In this document: in pieces, positions 49,912 to 61,111 of the stretch
Position numbering within the stretch: the stretch's first letter is position 1
Layout of the letters: every line of letters starts with the position of its first letter
NCBI RefSeq assembly: GCF_900156785.1
Contig: NZ_FTOP01000006.1
Location: forward strand, 62,001 to 126,000
Source: Belliella pelovolcani
Lineage (GTDB): Bacteria; Bacteroidota; Bacteroidia; Cytophagales; Cyclobacteriaceae
DNA: 64,000 nucleotides
Direction: 5' to 3'
Translations under genes and position numbers: made by a program
The notes under the pieces: generated by a model
Seen by the model: only the letters and a program-made list of their open reading frames with translations
The model's database searches: none
What the model was told of the DNA's origin: nothing

Positions 49912-51018
49912 ATGAAAAAAATCAATAGACTATTCCCTCTAGCCAGTTTGCTATTCTTAGCGATGGCATTCTGGGCCTGTGAAGAAACAGAAGAGAACAA
50001 AAATTCAAAAAAACCAAAAGCGCGAGGAGCCATCGGTGAGATCATCATCGCAATAGATTCTGCAAAATGGCAAGGTCAAGTAGGTGATGCGCTCAAGGAC
50101 ATCTTTGAAGCAGATGTCAAAGGACTGATCCGAGATGAGAGCATGTTTACCGTCAGAAGGGTCGACCCGAGAGCCATGACTAGGATATTGAAAATGGCAA
50201 CTAACATTGTCTATGTGACGACATTTGATGACAGATCTTCTGCCAGCCAAAACATCAATGCGCTTTTTAGCAAAGAGGCCAAAGAAAAAGCCAGCGCAGA
50301 TCCTTCTCTTTACATGTTGAGAAGCGCTGATGAATATGCTGTTGGTCAAGAATTGATTTACTTATTTGGTAAAAATGATCAAGAGTTGATTTCGAATCTA
50401 CGCGCAAATAAAAATAAATTGCAGAATCTATTTCATGTCCGAGAGAGGGATAGATTAGAAAAAGCCTTGCTTGCTAGAAAAAGTTCTGCTGCCAGGGTAG
50501 CTGGTGAAAAATTAGGACTTTCTATAAATGTTCCTGCTTCATATCAAATTGCCAAAGCAGAAAATGATTTTTTATGGTTGAGACAACCAACTCCTCGAAC
50601 AGATAGAGCAGATATTAGCCTGTTTTTTTACGAAATGGACTATACCTCTGAGGATCAAGTATTCCCGGAGGAGATCATCAAACTCAGAGACAAAATAGCG
50701 CAGGCACATCTTTATGGAGATCCCAATAATCGCAATTCATACCTAATAATAGAGAAAGTAGATCCATCTCCTGTATTTAGTAACTTCAGGATAAATGATA
50801 ACTTTGCGGTGGAAATTCGAGGGGGCTGGAAAACTAATAACTTATCCATGGGCGGTTCTTTCCTTGCTTATGTCATGGTCGACACAGAAAAAGGGAAGCT
50901 CTATTACATGGAAGGGTTTGTCTATTTCCCGAGCCAAAATCACCGAGAAGCTATCCGAGAAATAGAAACACTTCTATTGGCTACCGAAATTCTTCCGAAG
51001 GAAGAACAAGCTAGCTGA
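49912..51018 (+). CDS. DUF4837 lipoprotein
   Basis: 368-residue lipoprotein of the DUF4837 family, function unknown. The signal ends FWAC with Cys23 as anchor; a lysine-rich linker (about 30-37) precedes GAIGEIIIAIDSAKWQGQVGDALKDIFEADVKGL, which is strand/helix alternating. The second half includes LGLSINVPASYQIAKAENDFLWLRQPT and FAVEIRGGWKTNNLSMGGSFLAY, resembling a duplicated mixed alpha/beta module. It is surrounded by core envelope and metabolic genes, and Bacteroidota commonly encode it near MltD-type transglycosylases. Role unresolved. Confidence 0.83.
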   Translation: MKKINRLFPLASLLFLAMAFWACEETEENKNSKKPKARGAIGEIIIAIDSAKWQGQVGDALKDIFEADVKGLIRDESMFTVRRVDPRAMTRILKMATNIVYVTTFDDRSSASQNINALFSKEAKEKASADPSLYMLRSADEYAVGQELIYLFGKNDQELISNLRANKNKLQNLFHVRERDRLEKALLARKSSAARVAGEKLGLSINVPASYQIAKAENDFLWLRQPTPRTDRADISLFFYEMDYTSEDQVFPEEIIKLRDKIAQAHLYGDPNNRNSYLIIEKVDPSPVFSNFRINDNFAVEIRGGWKTNNLSMGGSFLAYVMVDTEKGKLYYMEGFVYFPSQNHREAIREIETLLLATEILPKEEQAS

Positions 51019-51040
51019 TTTGACTAAACAATAAACCTTT

Positions 51041-53308
51041 ATGGCGATTAAAATCAGAAAAGAAGACGCTTTAAATTACCACACCCAGGGCAGTCCTGGT
51101 AAAATCGAAGTAATCCCTACCAAGCCACTATCCAGTCAATTGGATTTGGCTCTTGCTTACTCCCCAGGTGTAGCAGAACCTTGCAAAGAAATCGAGGCAG
51201 ACAAAGAGAATGTCTATAAATATACTGCAAAAGGGAATCTAGTTGCCGTAATTTCGAATGGTACTGCTGTATTAGGTCTTGGTGATATCGGACCAGAAGC
51301 TTCTAAGCCAGTAATGGAAGGAAAGGGAGTACTCTTTAAAAAGTTTGCCGGCATCGATGTTTTTGACATTGAAATCGACGAAAAAGATCCTAAAAAACTG
51401 ATTCAAATTATCAAGTCTCTCGAACCTACTTTTGGTGGGGTAAACCTTGAGGATATCAAAGCTCCTGAGTGTTTCGAAATTGAGACTACCTTGAAACAGG
51501 AGATGAAAATTCCAGTGATGCATGATGATCAACATGGAACAGCGATCATATCTGGAGCAGCATTGCTAAATGCCTTGGAAATAGTTGGAAAAAACATCCA
51601 AGACATCCGACTAGTAGTAAATGGTGCTGGGGCATCTGCCGTGTCTTGTACAAGATTCTACATGAGCCTTGGAGTAAAAAGAGAAAATATCGTGATGTGC
51701 GATAAAGAAGGTGCTATCCGCATGGATAGACCAGAACTTGACGCTATCAAAAGTGAATTTGCTACCAGCAGACAAGATATCAGAACCTTAACAGAAGCAT
51801 TGACTGGTGCAGATGTATTTTTGGGACTATCAGCTGGGAATATTGTATCTGGAGATCAAATCAAATTGATGGCTCCAAATCCAATCGTATTTGCATTGGC
51901 TAATCCGGATCCAGAAATACCTTATGACGTGGCTATGGCCGCAAGAGAGGATTTGATCATGGCTACAGGTAGATCTGATTATCCAAACCAAGTTAATAAT
52001 GTACTTGGATTCCCTTATATCTTCAGAGGTGCCTTGGACGTAAGAGCTACTGCCATCAATGAAGAAATGAAACTCGCCGCTGCCAAAGCCATTGCTAAAT
52101 TGGCAAAAGAGCCAGTTCCTGAGATTGTAAACAAAGCGTATGGTGATAATAAATTGGCATTTGGTCCAACATATTTGATCCCAAAGCCATTTGATCCAAG
52201 ATTGATCACGACTATCTCTCCTGCTGTAGCAAGAGCAGCTATGGAATCTGGCGTGGCCAAAACAGCCATTACAGATTGGGAAGCATATGAATTAGAACTT
52301 CAAGAAAGAATCGGTATTGATCAGCGATTGATGTCCAGAGTGATCGCCAGAGCTAAAAAAGATCCTAAACGAGTAGTATTTGCGGAAGCTGACAACGTAA
52401 AAATTTTGAAAGCTGCACAAACTATCCGTGACGAAAAAATCGCTATCCCAATCCTTTTGGGTAATGAAGAAAAAATCAATAGCCTGATTGAAGAGAATAA
52501 ATTAGATCTTCATGATGTAACGATCATCGACACCTACAAGCAGCCAGAAAAACTGCAACTCTACGGAGAAGTCCTATTCAAAAAACGTCAACGTAAAGGA
52601 ATCACGCCAAAAGAGGCTACTAGATTGATGCGAGATAGAAATTATTTCGGAGCGATGATGGTGGAACTTGGTGAAGCAGATGCTTTGATTTCTGGTTTGA
52701 CCAAGGATTATCCAAAGACCATCCTTCCTTCTCTTCAAGTGATCGGCGTCAAGCCAGGAACTGAGCGGGTAGCAGGTATGTACATCATGAATACAGATAA
52801 AGGCCCTTATTTCTTCGCTGATACCACAGTCAATCTGAACCCAAGTGCTGAGGAATTGGTAGAAATCATCGGATTAACGGCAAACGGTGTCAAATTCTTT
52901 GATATCGAACCAAGAGTTGCTGTTTTGTCTTATTCCAACTTCGGTTCAGCAAAAGGAGAGACAGCTAGCAAAACTGCAAAAGCTACTGCCCTTGCTAAGC
53001 AAAAATATCCGGAGTTAGTCATTGAAGGAGAAATGCAGGCAAATGTTGCACTTAATGAAGAGATACAAAAGGAGAATTATCCTTTTAGCGCATTGATTGG
53101 TAAACGAGCAAACACCTTGGTTTTCCCTGATTTGAGTTCTGGTAATATTGCTTACAAATTGCTTTCAGAAATTGGAAATGCAGAAGCAATCGGCCCAGTT
53201 CTTTTGGGAATGAACAAACCTGTTCATATATTACAGCTTGGAAGTTCTATCCGCGAAATTGTCAATATGGTGGCAATCGCCGTGGTAGATGCACAATCTG
53301 CAAGCTAA
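51041..53308 (+). CDS. maeB: NADP-dependent malic enzyme with phosphotransacetylase-like domain
   Basis: Oxidative decarboxylase of malate to pyruvate, 755 residues, of the two-domain MaeB type. The N-terminal malic part (about 1-420) has [12 protein letters not shown] (catalytic Tyr region), [35 protein letters not shown] and [21 protein letters not shown]. The cofactor-binding fold has [16 protein letters not shown]. The C-terminal part (about 425-755) is a phosphate-acetyltransferase-like domain ([35 protein letters not shown]), which regulates the enzyme by acetyl-CoA in other species. Length is typical. It follows the DUF4837 gene by 22 bp and precedes ruvA by 2 bp, so it is part of the long transcription run. 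Confidence 0.96.
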   Translation: MAIKIRKEDALNYHTQGSPGKIEVIPTKPLSSQLDLALAYSPGVAEPCKEIEADKENVYKYTAKGNLVAVISNGTAVLGLGDIGPEASKPVMEGKGVLFKKFAGIDVFDIEIDEKDPKKLIQIIKSLEPTFGGVNLEDIKAPECFEIETTLKQEMKIPVMHDDQHGTAIISGAALLNALEIVGKNIQDIRLVVNGAGASAVSCTRFYMSLGVKRENIVMCDKEGAIRMDRPELDAIKSEFATSRQDIRTLTEALTGADVFLGLSAGNIVSGDQIKLMAPNPIVFALANPDPEIPYDVAMAAREDLIMATGRSDYPNQVNNVLGFPYIFRGALDVRATAINEEMKLAAAKAIAKLAKEPVPEIVNKAYGDNKLAFGPTYLIPKPFDPRLITTISPAVARAAMESGVAKTAITDWEAYELELQERIGIDQRLMSRVIARAKKDPKRVVFAEADNVKILKAAQTIRDEKIAIPILLGNEEKINSLIEENKLDLHDVTIIDTYKQPEKLQLYGEVLFKKRQRKGITPKEATRLMRDRNYFGAMMVELGEADALISGLTKDYPKTILPSLQVIGVKPGTERVAGMYIMNTDKGPYFFADTTVNLNPSAEELVEIIGLTANGVKFFDIEPRVAVLSYSNFGSAKGETASKTAKATALAKQKYPELVIEGEMQANVALNEEIQKENYPFSALIGKRANTLVFPDLSSGNIAYKLLSEIGNAEAIGPVLLGMNKPVHILQLGSSIREIVNMVAIAVVDAQSAS

Positions 53309-53310
53309 TT

Positions 53311-53910
53311 ATGATCGCATATCTCAAAGGAAGATTGGTCTTCAAAGACCCAACTTATGTAATTATTGATATCAACGGAGTAGGTTACCATGTGAAGATT
53401 TCTTTGCAGACCTACTCCAAGATAAAAGACGAGGAGCAGGTAATGCTCCTCACTTTTTTGCACATCAAAGAAGATGCGCATACTCTCTATGGCTTCAAGG
53501 AAGAAGCTGAAAAAAAATTATTTCTCAATCTTATTTCAATTAGTGGTGTAGGCCCCAATACTGGATTGATGATTCTATCCTCTTTGAGCAGTGAAGAACT
53601 AGAATCAGCCATCATCCAAGAGGACTTCAAAACCATACAAAACGTCAAAGGCGTGGGGGCAAAAACAGCCCAAAGAATCGTCTTAGAATTAAAGGATAAA
53701 GTTAAAAAAGACGCAATTTTGGATTCATCTACCAGCCATACTGGATTCATGACCCAAAACAATAAAATCAAAGAGGAGGCGTTACAGGCTCTGATTACCT
53801 TAGGTTTTCCAAAAGCGACAGCAGAAAAAAATATTGCTACGATTTTGAAAAAAATAGGTTCAGAAATTTCCTTAGAAGATTTAATTAAAGCATCTTTAAA
53901 GTCAACTTAG
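53311..53910 (+). CDS. ruvA: Holliday junction DNA helicase subunit RuvA
   Basis: 199-residue RuvA, tetrameric junction-binding subunit of the RuvAB branch-migration motor. Domain I opens MIAYLKGRLVFKDPTYVIIDINGVGYHVKIS. Domain II contains two helix-hairpin-helix motifs, NLISISGVGPNTGLMIL and IQNVKGVGAKTAQRIVLELKDK. Domain III, a three-helix bundle that binds RuvB, is KIKEEALQALITLGFPKATAEKNI. It is 2 bp after maeB and about 20 bp before sprA, an arrangement widespread in Bacteroidota. Confidence 0.97.
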   Translation: MIAYLKGRLVFKDPTYVIIDINGVGYHVKISLQTYSKIKDEEQVMLLTFLHIKEDAHTLYGFKEEAEKKLFLNLISISGVGPNTGLMILSSLSSEELESAIIQEDFKTIQNVKGVGAKTAQRIVLELKDKVKKDAILDSSTSHTGFMTQNNKIKEEALQALITLGFPKATAEKNIATILKKIGSEISLEDLIKASLKST

Positions 53911-53929
53911 TCCTTTAATTGATAAACAA

Positions 53930-56900
53930 TTGAGCTTTTGTTCTAGCATTTTTTTACACCTCATCCGTGTCCGTATAATCACCCCAGCAATCTTAAGTTT
54001 TTTGTTGGGATGTATTATATTGCCCAATGCACAAGCACAACAAAATCAAGCAGATACCACCCAAACCAGAGTAGACTCCTTAGATGCAAGAAGGCGACTT
54101 CCTTCATTTTTACTTTGGCAAAATCTAAATACCCAACCTCTATTTCCTACCCAATCACCTTTTAGATACCAATCCCCATTCTATCCGCTCAACCCTAATC
54201 AAGAAAGAATACAGGTTGAATTGGACTCTACACTCAGGTATAGCATCCGAGAAGAATTAGATTCTACGATCATCACTCCTGGTTTCATGTATGATTTTGA
54301 TGATTATTCGAAGATGCAAGAGTATCGCTTGAGGCAGGAATATTGGAGAAATCGGTCCCGAGGAACAGATGGAGAAAGTGCTGTCAGTGGAAGAGGATTA
54401 ATTCCACCTATGACGACAAGCCCTAGCTTTGATAGGATATTTGGGGGAAATGAAATAAACATTACTCCCACAGGGTATGTCAACCTCGACTTAGGAGCAA
54501 TTTTCAGAAGGGTGGACAATCCATCAATTCCAATCCGGCAGCAGCAAAATGGGGGCTTCAACTTCAATCAGCAAATTCAAATGAGCGTCAACGGTTCATT
54601 GGGTGAAAAAATGAAACTTGGGGCAAATTTTGATTCCAACAATTCTTTTGATTTCCAAAACCAATTGAAAGTAGAGTATGCTGGATTTGAAGAAGACATC
54701 ATCAAATCCATAGAGATTGGTAATGTCAGCATGCCTGTACAAAACAGCTTAATTCAAGGTGCTCAGAACCTTTTTGGTGTCAAAACTCAATTACAATTCG
54801 GAAAGCTATTTGTCACAGGCGTGGCTTCTACGCAAAGAGGTAGGAGAGACGAGTTGATCATTGAAGGAGGTGGACAAGGAAGATCTTTTGAAATTCAAGG
54901 GTCTGATTATGATGAAAACAGACACTTTTTCTTAGGACATTTCTTTAGGGACAACTATGAACGTTGGTTGAGAGGCCTTCCACAGATTCTATCAGGTGTC
55001 AATATCACTAGGGTAGAAGTCTATATCATGAATCGAGCAAACAACACAGAGACCTTGAGAAACTTTGCCGCATTTATGGATCTAGGTGAAGGTCAAAGAA
55101 TTTTCAAACCTGAGAATTCAAATATCGGTGCGGGTACTCCTGGCGCCCCTACTTCAAACAATTCAAACCTACTTTTTGGAAACTTAAGTGGTAACCCAGT
55201 TTTTAGACCATTTGACACAGGTTCTTCTGCCATAGAGGCAAATCTAAACTTGGTAAGAGGCGTAGATTTCGAGCAGGTCAATGGAGCAAGAAAACTTGCC
55301 CAGACGGAATTTACTTTCAACAGAGAGCTCGGTTATATTTCTCTTTCAAGAAAATTACAAAATGATGAAGTTCTTGCAGTAGCTTATGAGTATACCTGGA
55401 ATGGAAACGTCTATAAAGTAGGTGAACTTTCAGAAGATTATCAGAATAGACCTGAAGATCAGATCATTTTCATGAAAATGTTAAGACCTGCTAGAATCAA
55501 CACCAGAATCCCAACTTGGGACCTGATGATGAAAAACGTCTACAACCTCAATGCTAGCCAAATTCAAAGAGAGGGTTTTCAGCTACAAGTTATTTATAGA
55601 GATGATAGAACTGGCTTAGATAATCCGAGTTTATTAGAAGGGCAAAACATCAAAAATATCCCATTAATCAGGGTAACTGGACTAGATAATCTCAATCCTC
55701 AAAATGACCCAGCTCCTGATGGGAATTTTGACTTTATCCCTGGAGTCACCATCCTACCGGAAAGAGGGATGGTTATATTCCCTGTATTGGAGCCCTTTGG
55801 ATCTACCTTGAGGAATAGATTTTTGCCAAATGAAGCTGCACTGATAGATAAGTTTGTCTATGACACACTGTATAGAACCACCCAAGCAGATGCTGAATTG
55901 GTAACTCGCCTGAATAAATACTTCATAAGAGGAAGGCTGACAGCTGGATCAGCCTCAGAAATCATGCTTCCAGGACTCAATATTTCTCCAGGATCGGTGA
56001 TCGTGATGGCGGGAAATATACCACTGACCGAAGGCGTTGACTTTACCATCGATTACAATATCGGTAGATTAACTATCATCAACGAGGGAATTTTACAATC
56101 AGGCAAAAGGATTAATATTTCCTTTGAAAAAGCAGACTTGGTTTCTTTTCAAACGAGAAGTTTATTGGGAACAAGGTTAGATTACATGTTTAGCGACAAA
56201 TTCAATCTTGGAGGTACTTTCCTTTACTTGAATGAAAGACCCAACATTACGAGAATAGCAGCAGGTAGTGAAACATTGAGAAACAGTATGTGGGGCTTAG
56301 ATGCCAACTACAGCGATGAATCAAGGTGGTTGACAAAGCTAGCTGATGCCTTACCTTTTACCAATACCAAAGAAACATCACTCGTTCAGTTCAGCGGTGA
56401 ATTTGCACAATTACTCCCAGGAACTTCCAACAGAGTAAACGGAGAACAAGCAGCCTACATCGATGATTTTGAAACTGCCATCACACCTTTCAATCTTGGT
56501 GGGGCAGCAGCTCAAAACTGGCATTTAGCGGCTACTCCAAAGACAGAGGACAATCAGTTTGATCTGAGTGACATGACGGAAGATAGGCTAGGAAACGCCT
56601 ACAGAAGAGCGAGAGTCGCCTGGTACAATATCGACAATGTATTCTACAGAGAGTCGGGACCGGGTGTGCCTACAAACATTACTCGGGAAGATCGTCAAAA
56701 TCACTATGTAAGAAGGGTAATTCCTCAAGAAATCTTCCCTAGAAGAGATAGAGATGTGATTATTGTACCCGAGCCGCTCTTTGAAATGGCTTACTTCCCA
56801 CACGAAAGAGGGATGTACAACTACAATCCGAGCTTGACAAGTGAAGGTCTACTTCCAAACCCAAGGAACAACTATGGCGGAGTCACACGTGCTATCACGA

Positions 56901-59900
56901 CAGAAGTAGATTTTGATAGAACTAATATCGAATACATAGAATTCTGGCTTTTGGATCCTTTCATTCAAGGAGAAAATGGACGTGTCATCGATGGTAGATT
57001 CAATACCAATAATACAACAGGTGGTAAGCTTAGATTTAACTTGGGTGATGTATCTGAAGACCTAATCAGGGACGGAAGACATGGCTTTGAAAATGGACTT
57101 CCTGCTGATGGTGATCCAGGCAGTACAGCTACTACTGAATGGGGAAGAATCACAAGAGAACAATTTCTAATTCCTGCATTTGATAACTCTGCAGAAGCTA
57201 GAGCCAACCAGGATATTGGTTTAGATGGATTGAGAGATGCAGACGAGGCTGAGTTTTTCAGAGACAGATTTATCAATAGATTGAATGTGACTCAGAATGC
57301 TCTGAATGAAATTGTCAGAGATCCTTCAGCTGACAACTTTCAATATTATCTAGACGAAAATTTTGATCAGAATAATGTCAAAATCCTAGAGCGATACAAG
57401 AAATTCAATGGTATGGAGGGGAATACTCCGATCACTGCAAACCAAAATCTGGCATTTACACCATCAGGATCTAATCTCCCAAATAACGAAGACCTTAACA
57501 ACGATAATACCATCAATGAACTAGAAAGTTACTATGAATATGAAATAGACCTTCGTCCAGGTCAACTTGAGGTAGGTCGAAACTATATCGTTGATAAAGT
57601 AACTGCCAATCAAAGTGGAGATGAAGTCAATTGGTACCTTTTCAGAATTCCCGTAAGAACTCCAGATAGAGTTGAAGGCGATATTTCAGGCTTCAAGTCT
57701 ATCAGATTTATGAGAACATATCTTACGGACTTCGAACAACCTGTCGTAATGCGGATGGCCAACTTTAGATTAGTTGGATCCCAATGGAGGGTTTTCCAAG
57801 AGTCACTTTTCGAAAGAGGATTCTTTGAAGTGCCAGAGCCTGATAATTCTAATTTCACAGTTGGAGTAGTCAATATTGAAGAAAACAGCCAAGGTAGTGA
57901 TACACAAAGTCCATATGTACTCCCTCCAGGAATCACCAGGGATAGAGACAACCTATCTACTGTAGAGCGTCAGCTCAATGAGCAATCTTTAAGACTTTGT
58001 GTGGAAGACCTTCAAGCAAGAGACGCTAGGGCTGTATTTAAAAACACACGGCAAGACCTCGTACAGTTTGAAAGGCTAAAAATGTTCTTCCATGCAGACA
58101 GTGATGATGCAGAAGATGGGGAGCTTACAGCATTCTTGAGATTGGGGACTGATTATACAGATAACTACTACGAAATCGAGGTTCCACTCAAAATCACACC
58201 AAAAGGTACCAGAGACCCAAGACAAATTTGGCCATTGGAAAATGAGATTGACATTGCCATCTCAGAGATCGTAGGGGTAAAAGTCGCGAGAGACAATCAG
58301 CGGGTACCGTTGAATCTGGCTTTTACACAGGATGTCAGACAATACAAAGTGACGGTAGTCGGTAGACCTGAGCTCAGCTTGATCCAAGGGATGATGATAG
58401 GTATCAGAAACCCAGGAGAATCTGGGACAGCTTCAAGAACTGTCTGTATTTGGGCTAATGAACTACGAGCAACTGGATTCAACGAATCAGCAGGCTGGGC
58501 GGCTAATGCCATTTTAAATGCAAAAATCGCCGATGTTGCGACCATTTCCACATCTATTCGCCATAATACAATAGGCTTTGGTGGACTAGAAACGAGGTTA
58601 TCTCAAAGAGCACGACAAGCAACTACCCAATATGACATCTCTGCTAATGTAAGTGTTGATAAACTACTTCCTGAAGCCCTTAATGTAAGTATACCTATGT
58701 ACGTCAGCTTGGAAAATTCGAGCACTAGGCCTGAGTTTGATCCGCTCAATCCTGATGTACCTTTTGAAGTTGCCTTAGGGAAATTCAATACAGATGCTGA
58801 ACGCGAACTTTACAGAAGTCAAGTACTGGATCAAGTAAAGAGGAGGAACATTGGATTTACTAATATTCGCAAAAACAGGAACCCTGAAAGGGAGTTTAGT
58901 CGTGTTTATGATTTAAGTAATTTCTCATTTACTTATGCTTATGGTTCAGTCCAGCAAAGCAACATCAATACTGAATCTTACAATTTTGAAACTTATGTGG
59001 GAAATTTAGCCTACAACTATCAGCCGAAACCTCTAAATTTTGAACCATTCAAAAATAGTGAAGGCTTGAGTGGTAAATATTTGAAATTGATCAAAGACAT
59101 CAACTTCAACTTCTCTCCTACCACAGTGGCTGCTCGAATAGATGTAGATAGAAGGTTCATGCGTACCCAATACCGCAATGACCAGCTCACCACCGATGGT
59201 GTGGATCCATTCTTCCAGAAAAGTTTCTTCATCAATAGGTTCTACAATGTAAACTGGGATCTCACCAAAAATCTAAGGGTGGACTTCATGAGTCGAGTGA
59301 TGGCAGTCATTGATGAACCTGAAGGGGATATTGATTCACAAGCCAAAATTGATTCAATCAGGGTTAATATCAGAAATCTTGGCAGGACTACCAATTATAA
59401 CCATAGAGCAGACGTCAACTATAAGTTGCCTTTGAATAAGATCCCTGCTTTAGATTGGATAAGTTCTGATGTGAGGTATGCGGCAGAATACACTTGGATG
59501 ACTGGCGCTATTGGTCAAAGAGACACCTTGGGTAATGTCATTCAAAATACAAGAGAACAGGTATATCAAGGAAAGTTAGATTTCACCAAACTTTACAATA
59601 AAAATGCTAAATACAGGGCATTGACAGCACCGAAGAGGCCTTCTATTCCCGGCCGACCTGCTGTGAATGCTGAAGATACTATTGGAACACCTTTTACCAA
59701 CAAGTTGATAAAGTTTCTAACCATGGTGAAAGATATCAACTTCAGGTACTCCATTGTAGAGGGGACATTCCTTCCAGGCTACATGGAAAATACAGGCTTG
59801 CTCGGACTAGACCGCAGCTTCTTAAATCCTGGCTTTGGATTTATCATGGGAAGTCAAAACCCAAGTGTAAGATTTGGACTAGCAAACAATGGCTTGATGG

Positions 59901-61057
59901 CACCTAGTGCGGAACTCACGCAACAATTCAGGCAGAATCAAGCAAAAAACTTACAAATATCGGGACTGGCTGAGCCTTTTAAAGACTTTAGGATTAACCT
60001 AGAAGCGAGAAAAAGGGAATCGGGGGAATACAGTGAGATATTCAGAAACTCTGCAACAAATCCTGGAGAATTTAATCCAATCAGTCCAAATAGAATGGGG
60101 GGATACAGTATTACCTATTCTATGATCAGGACCACATTCGCGAGAGATGACAGAAACAACAACTCACCCTTATTTGACAACTTTACCAGTTTCAGAAGCA
60201 TCATTCAGAGCAGGTTAAATGCAGCAAATCCAGGAGGAGAATACAGCGCAAATGGTCAAGATGTGCTAGGGCTTGCATTTTTGGCAGCATATGGAGGCAA
60301 AGACCCAGCAACCATGAACTTAAATCCTTTCCCTAGAATACCATTACCAAACTGGAGGCTAGATTATAGAGGATTATCTCAAATTCCAGCATTGAGGGAG
60401 TATTTCTCCAGTATCAATATAACCCACGAGTACTCCTCTACATACGAAGTCAGCAATTTCTCCAATTCTCTACTGTACCAAAGCGGATTAGAACTCTTCA
60501 ATTCCATCCAAAATATCCCAGGAGCTACTTTGACGAATGAATTTGGACAATATATCCCGATATTTGTTCTCAATCAAGTCATTCTCACAGAAAGATTCTC
60601 CCCATTGATTGGAGTGGATTTCTTGACAAAAGACCGATTGAATATTTCAGTTGAGTATAATTCAGAGAGAAATCTAGGTTTGAACTTCTCCAATGCCCAA
60701 GTGACCGAACAAAGGAGCAGAGATTTTGGATTTGATTTGGGTTATACAAAATCAGGCGTAAAAATTCCTTTTAAAATTCAAGGAAGGCAAGAGGTTTTAG
60801 AGAATGACCTACAATTGCGAATCAATACAAGGGTCGTAGACACCAGACAAATCCAGCGTAAGATTGAAGAAAGAAGTACAGTCACCAATGGTAATCTGAA
60901 TATTCAAATCAGACCTACTATTGGATATGTGATCAATCAAAACCTCAATATTACGCTCTATTTTGATAGAACAATCAATGATCCAAGAGTTACAACAGCC
61001 TTTAGAAGAAGTTCTACTGCCTTTGGTGGACAATTAAGATTTAATTTATCCCAATAG
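53930..61057 (+). CDS. sprA: type IX secretion outer-membrane translocon SprA/Sov
   Basis: Giant outer-membrane protein of 2375 residues, the 36-strand translocon of the Bacteroidota type IX secretion system and, in gliding species, needed for motility. The start is a TTG at 53930, giving a signal peptide (RIITPAILSFLLGCIILPNAQAQ); no ATG or GTG is better placed. Early sequence RLPSFLLWQNLNTQPLFPTQSPF and the block ITPTGYVNLDLGAIFRRVDNPSIPIRQQQNGGFNF match the SprA N-terminal domain. Later landmarks are SFDFQNQLKVEYAGFEEDIIKSIEIGNVSMP, AAYIDDFETAITPFNLGG, and the barrel end FGGQLRFNLSQ. The length is within the family range. Cargo with C-terminal sorting domains should be encoded elsewhere; none of the hydrolases here shows one. 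Confidence 0.95.
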   Translation: MSFCSSIFLHLIRVRIITPAILSFLLGCIILPNAQAQQNQADTTQTRVDSLDARRRLPSFLLWQNLNTQPLFPTQSPFRYQSPFYPLNPNQERIQVELDSTLRYSIREELDSTIITPGFMYDFDDYSKMQEYRLRQEYWRNRSRGTDGESAVSGRGLIPPMTTSPSFDRIFGGNEINITPTGYVNLDLGAIFRRVDNPSIPIRQQQNGGFNFNQQIQMSVNGSLGEKMKLGANFDSNNSFDFQNQLKVEYAGFEEDIIKSIEIGNVSMPVQNSLIQGAQNLFGVKTQLQFGKLFVTGVASTQRGRRDELIIEGGGQGRSFEIQGSDYDENRHFFLGHFFRDNYERWLRGLPQILSGVNITRVEVYIMNRANNTETLRNFAAFMDLGEGQRIFKPENSNIGAGTPGAPTSNNSNLLFGNLSGNPVFRPFDTGSSAIEANLNLVRGVDFEQVNGARKLAQTEFTFNRELGYISLSRKLQNDEVLAVAYEYTWNGNVYKVGELSEDYQNRPEDQIIFMKMLRPARINTRIPTWDLMMKNVYNLNASQIQREGFQLQVIYRDDRTGLDNPSLLEGQNIKNIPLIRVTGLDNLNPQNDPAPDGNFDFIPGVTILPERGMVIFPVLEPFGSTLRNRFLPNEAALIDKFVYDTLYRTTQADAELVTRLNKYFIRGRLTAGSASEIMLPGLNISPGSVIVMAGNIPLTEGVDFTIDYNIGRLTIINEGILQSGKRINISFEKADLVSFQTRSLLGTRLDYMFSDKFNLGGTFLYLNERPNITRIAAGSETLRNSMWGLDANYSDESRWLTKLADALPFTNTKETSLVQFSGEFAQLLPGTSNRVNGEQAAYIDDFETAITPFNLGGAAAQNWHLAATPKTEDNQFDLSDMTEDRLGNAYRRARVAWYNIDNVFYRESGPGVPTNITREDRQNHYVRRVIPQEIFPRRDRDVIIVPEPLFEMAYFPHERGMYNYNPSLTSEGLLPNPRNNYGGVTRAITTEVDFDRTNIEYIEFWLLDPFIQGENGRVIDGRFNTNNTTGGKLRFNLGDVSEDLIRDGRHGFENGLPADGDPGSTATTEWGRITREQFLIPAFDNSAEARANQDIGLDGLRDADEAEFFRDRFINRLNVTQNALNEIVRDPSADNFQYYLDENFDQNNVKILERYKKFNGMEGNTPITANQNLAFTPSGSNLPNNEDLNNDNTINELESYYEYEIDLRPGQLEVGRNYIVDKVTANQSGDEVNWYLFRIPVRTPDRVEGDISGFKSIRFMRTYLTDFEQPVVMRMANFRLVGSQWRVFQESLFERGFFEVPEPDNSNFTVGVVNIEENSQGSDTQSPYVLPPGITRDRDNLSTVERQLNEQSLRLCVEDLQARDARAVFKNTRQDLVQFERLKMFFHADSDDAEDGELTAFLRLGTDYTDNYYEIEVPLKITPKGTRDPRQIWPLENEIDIAISEIVGVKVARDNQRVPLNLAFTQDVRQYKVTVVGRPELSLIQGMMIGIRNPGESGTASRTVCIWANELRATGFNESAGWAANAILNAKIADVATISTSIRHNTIGFGGLETRLSQRARQATTQYDISANVSVDKLLPEALNVSIPMYVSLENSSTRPEFDPLNPDVPFEVALGKFNTDAERELYRSQVLDQVKRRNIGFTNIRKNRNPEREFSRVYDLSNFSFTYAYGSVQQSNINTESYNFETYVGNLAYNYQPKPLNFEPFKNSEGLSGKYLKLIKDINFNFSPTTVAARIDVDRRFMRTQYRNDQLTTDGVDPFFQKSFFINRFYNVNWDLTKNLRVDFMSRVMAVIDEPEGDIDSQAKIDSIRVNIRNLGRTTNYNHRADVNYKLPLNKIPALDWISSDVRYAAEYTWMTGAIGQRDTLGNVIQNTREQVYQGKLDFTKLYNKNAKYRALTAPKRPSIPGRPAVNAEDTIGTPFTNKLIKFLTMVKDINFRYSIVEGTFLPGYMENTGLLGLDRSFLNPGFGFIMGSQNPSVRFGLANNGLMAPSAELTQQFRQNQAKNLQISGLAEPFKDFRINLEARKRESGEYSEIFRNSATNPGEFNPISPNRMGGYSITYSMIRTTFARDDRNNNSPLFDNFTSFRSIIQSRLNAANPGGEYSANGQDVLGLAFLAAYGGKDPATMNLNPFPRIPLPNWRLDYRGLSQIPALREYFSSINITHEYSSTYEVSNFSNSLLYQSGLELFNSIQNIPGATLTNEFGQYIPIFVLNQVILTERFSPLIGVDFLTKDRLNISVEYNSERNLGLNFSNAQVTEQRSRDFGFDLGYTKSGVKIPFKIQGRQEVLENDLQLRINTRVVDTRQIQRKIEERSTVTNGNLNIQIRPTIGYVINQNLNITLYFDRTINDPRVTTAFRRSSTAFGGQLRFNLSQ

Positions 61058-61081
61058 GTTTTATCATTTGCTTAAACCTTG

Positions 61082-61089
61082 TATTTTTG
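61082..61089 (+). promoter_or_regulatory. gcvH: candidate gcvH promoter -7 element
   Basis: TATTTTTG fits TAnnTTTG, 23 bp before the gcvH ATG at 61112; TTTT at 61059-61062 lies at 19 bp spacing as a weak -33. An upstream in-frame TTG start at 61079 would overlap this box. Confidence 0.4.
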
Positions 61090-61111
61090 GGCACCTTATA
61101 AAAAAGAACAT

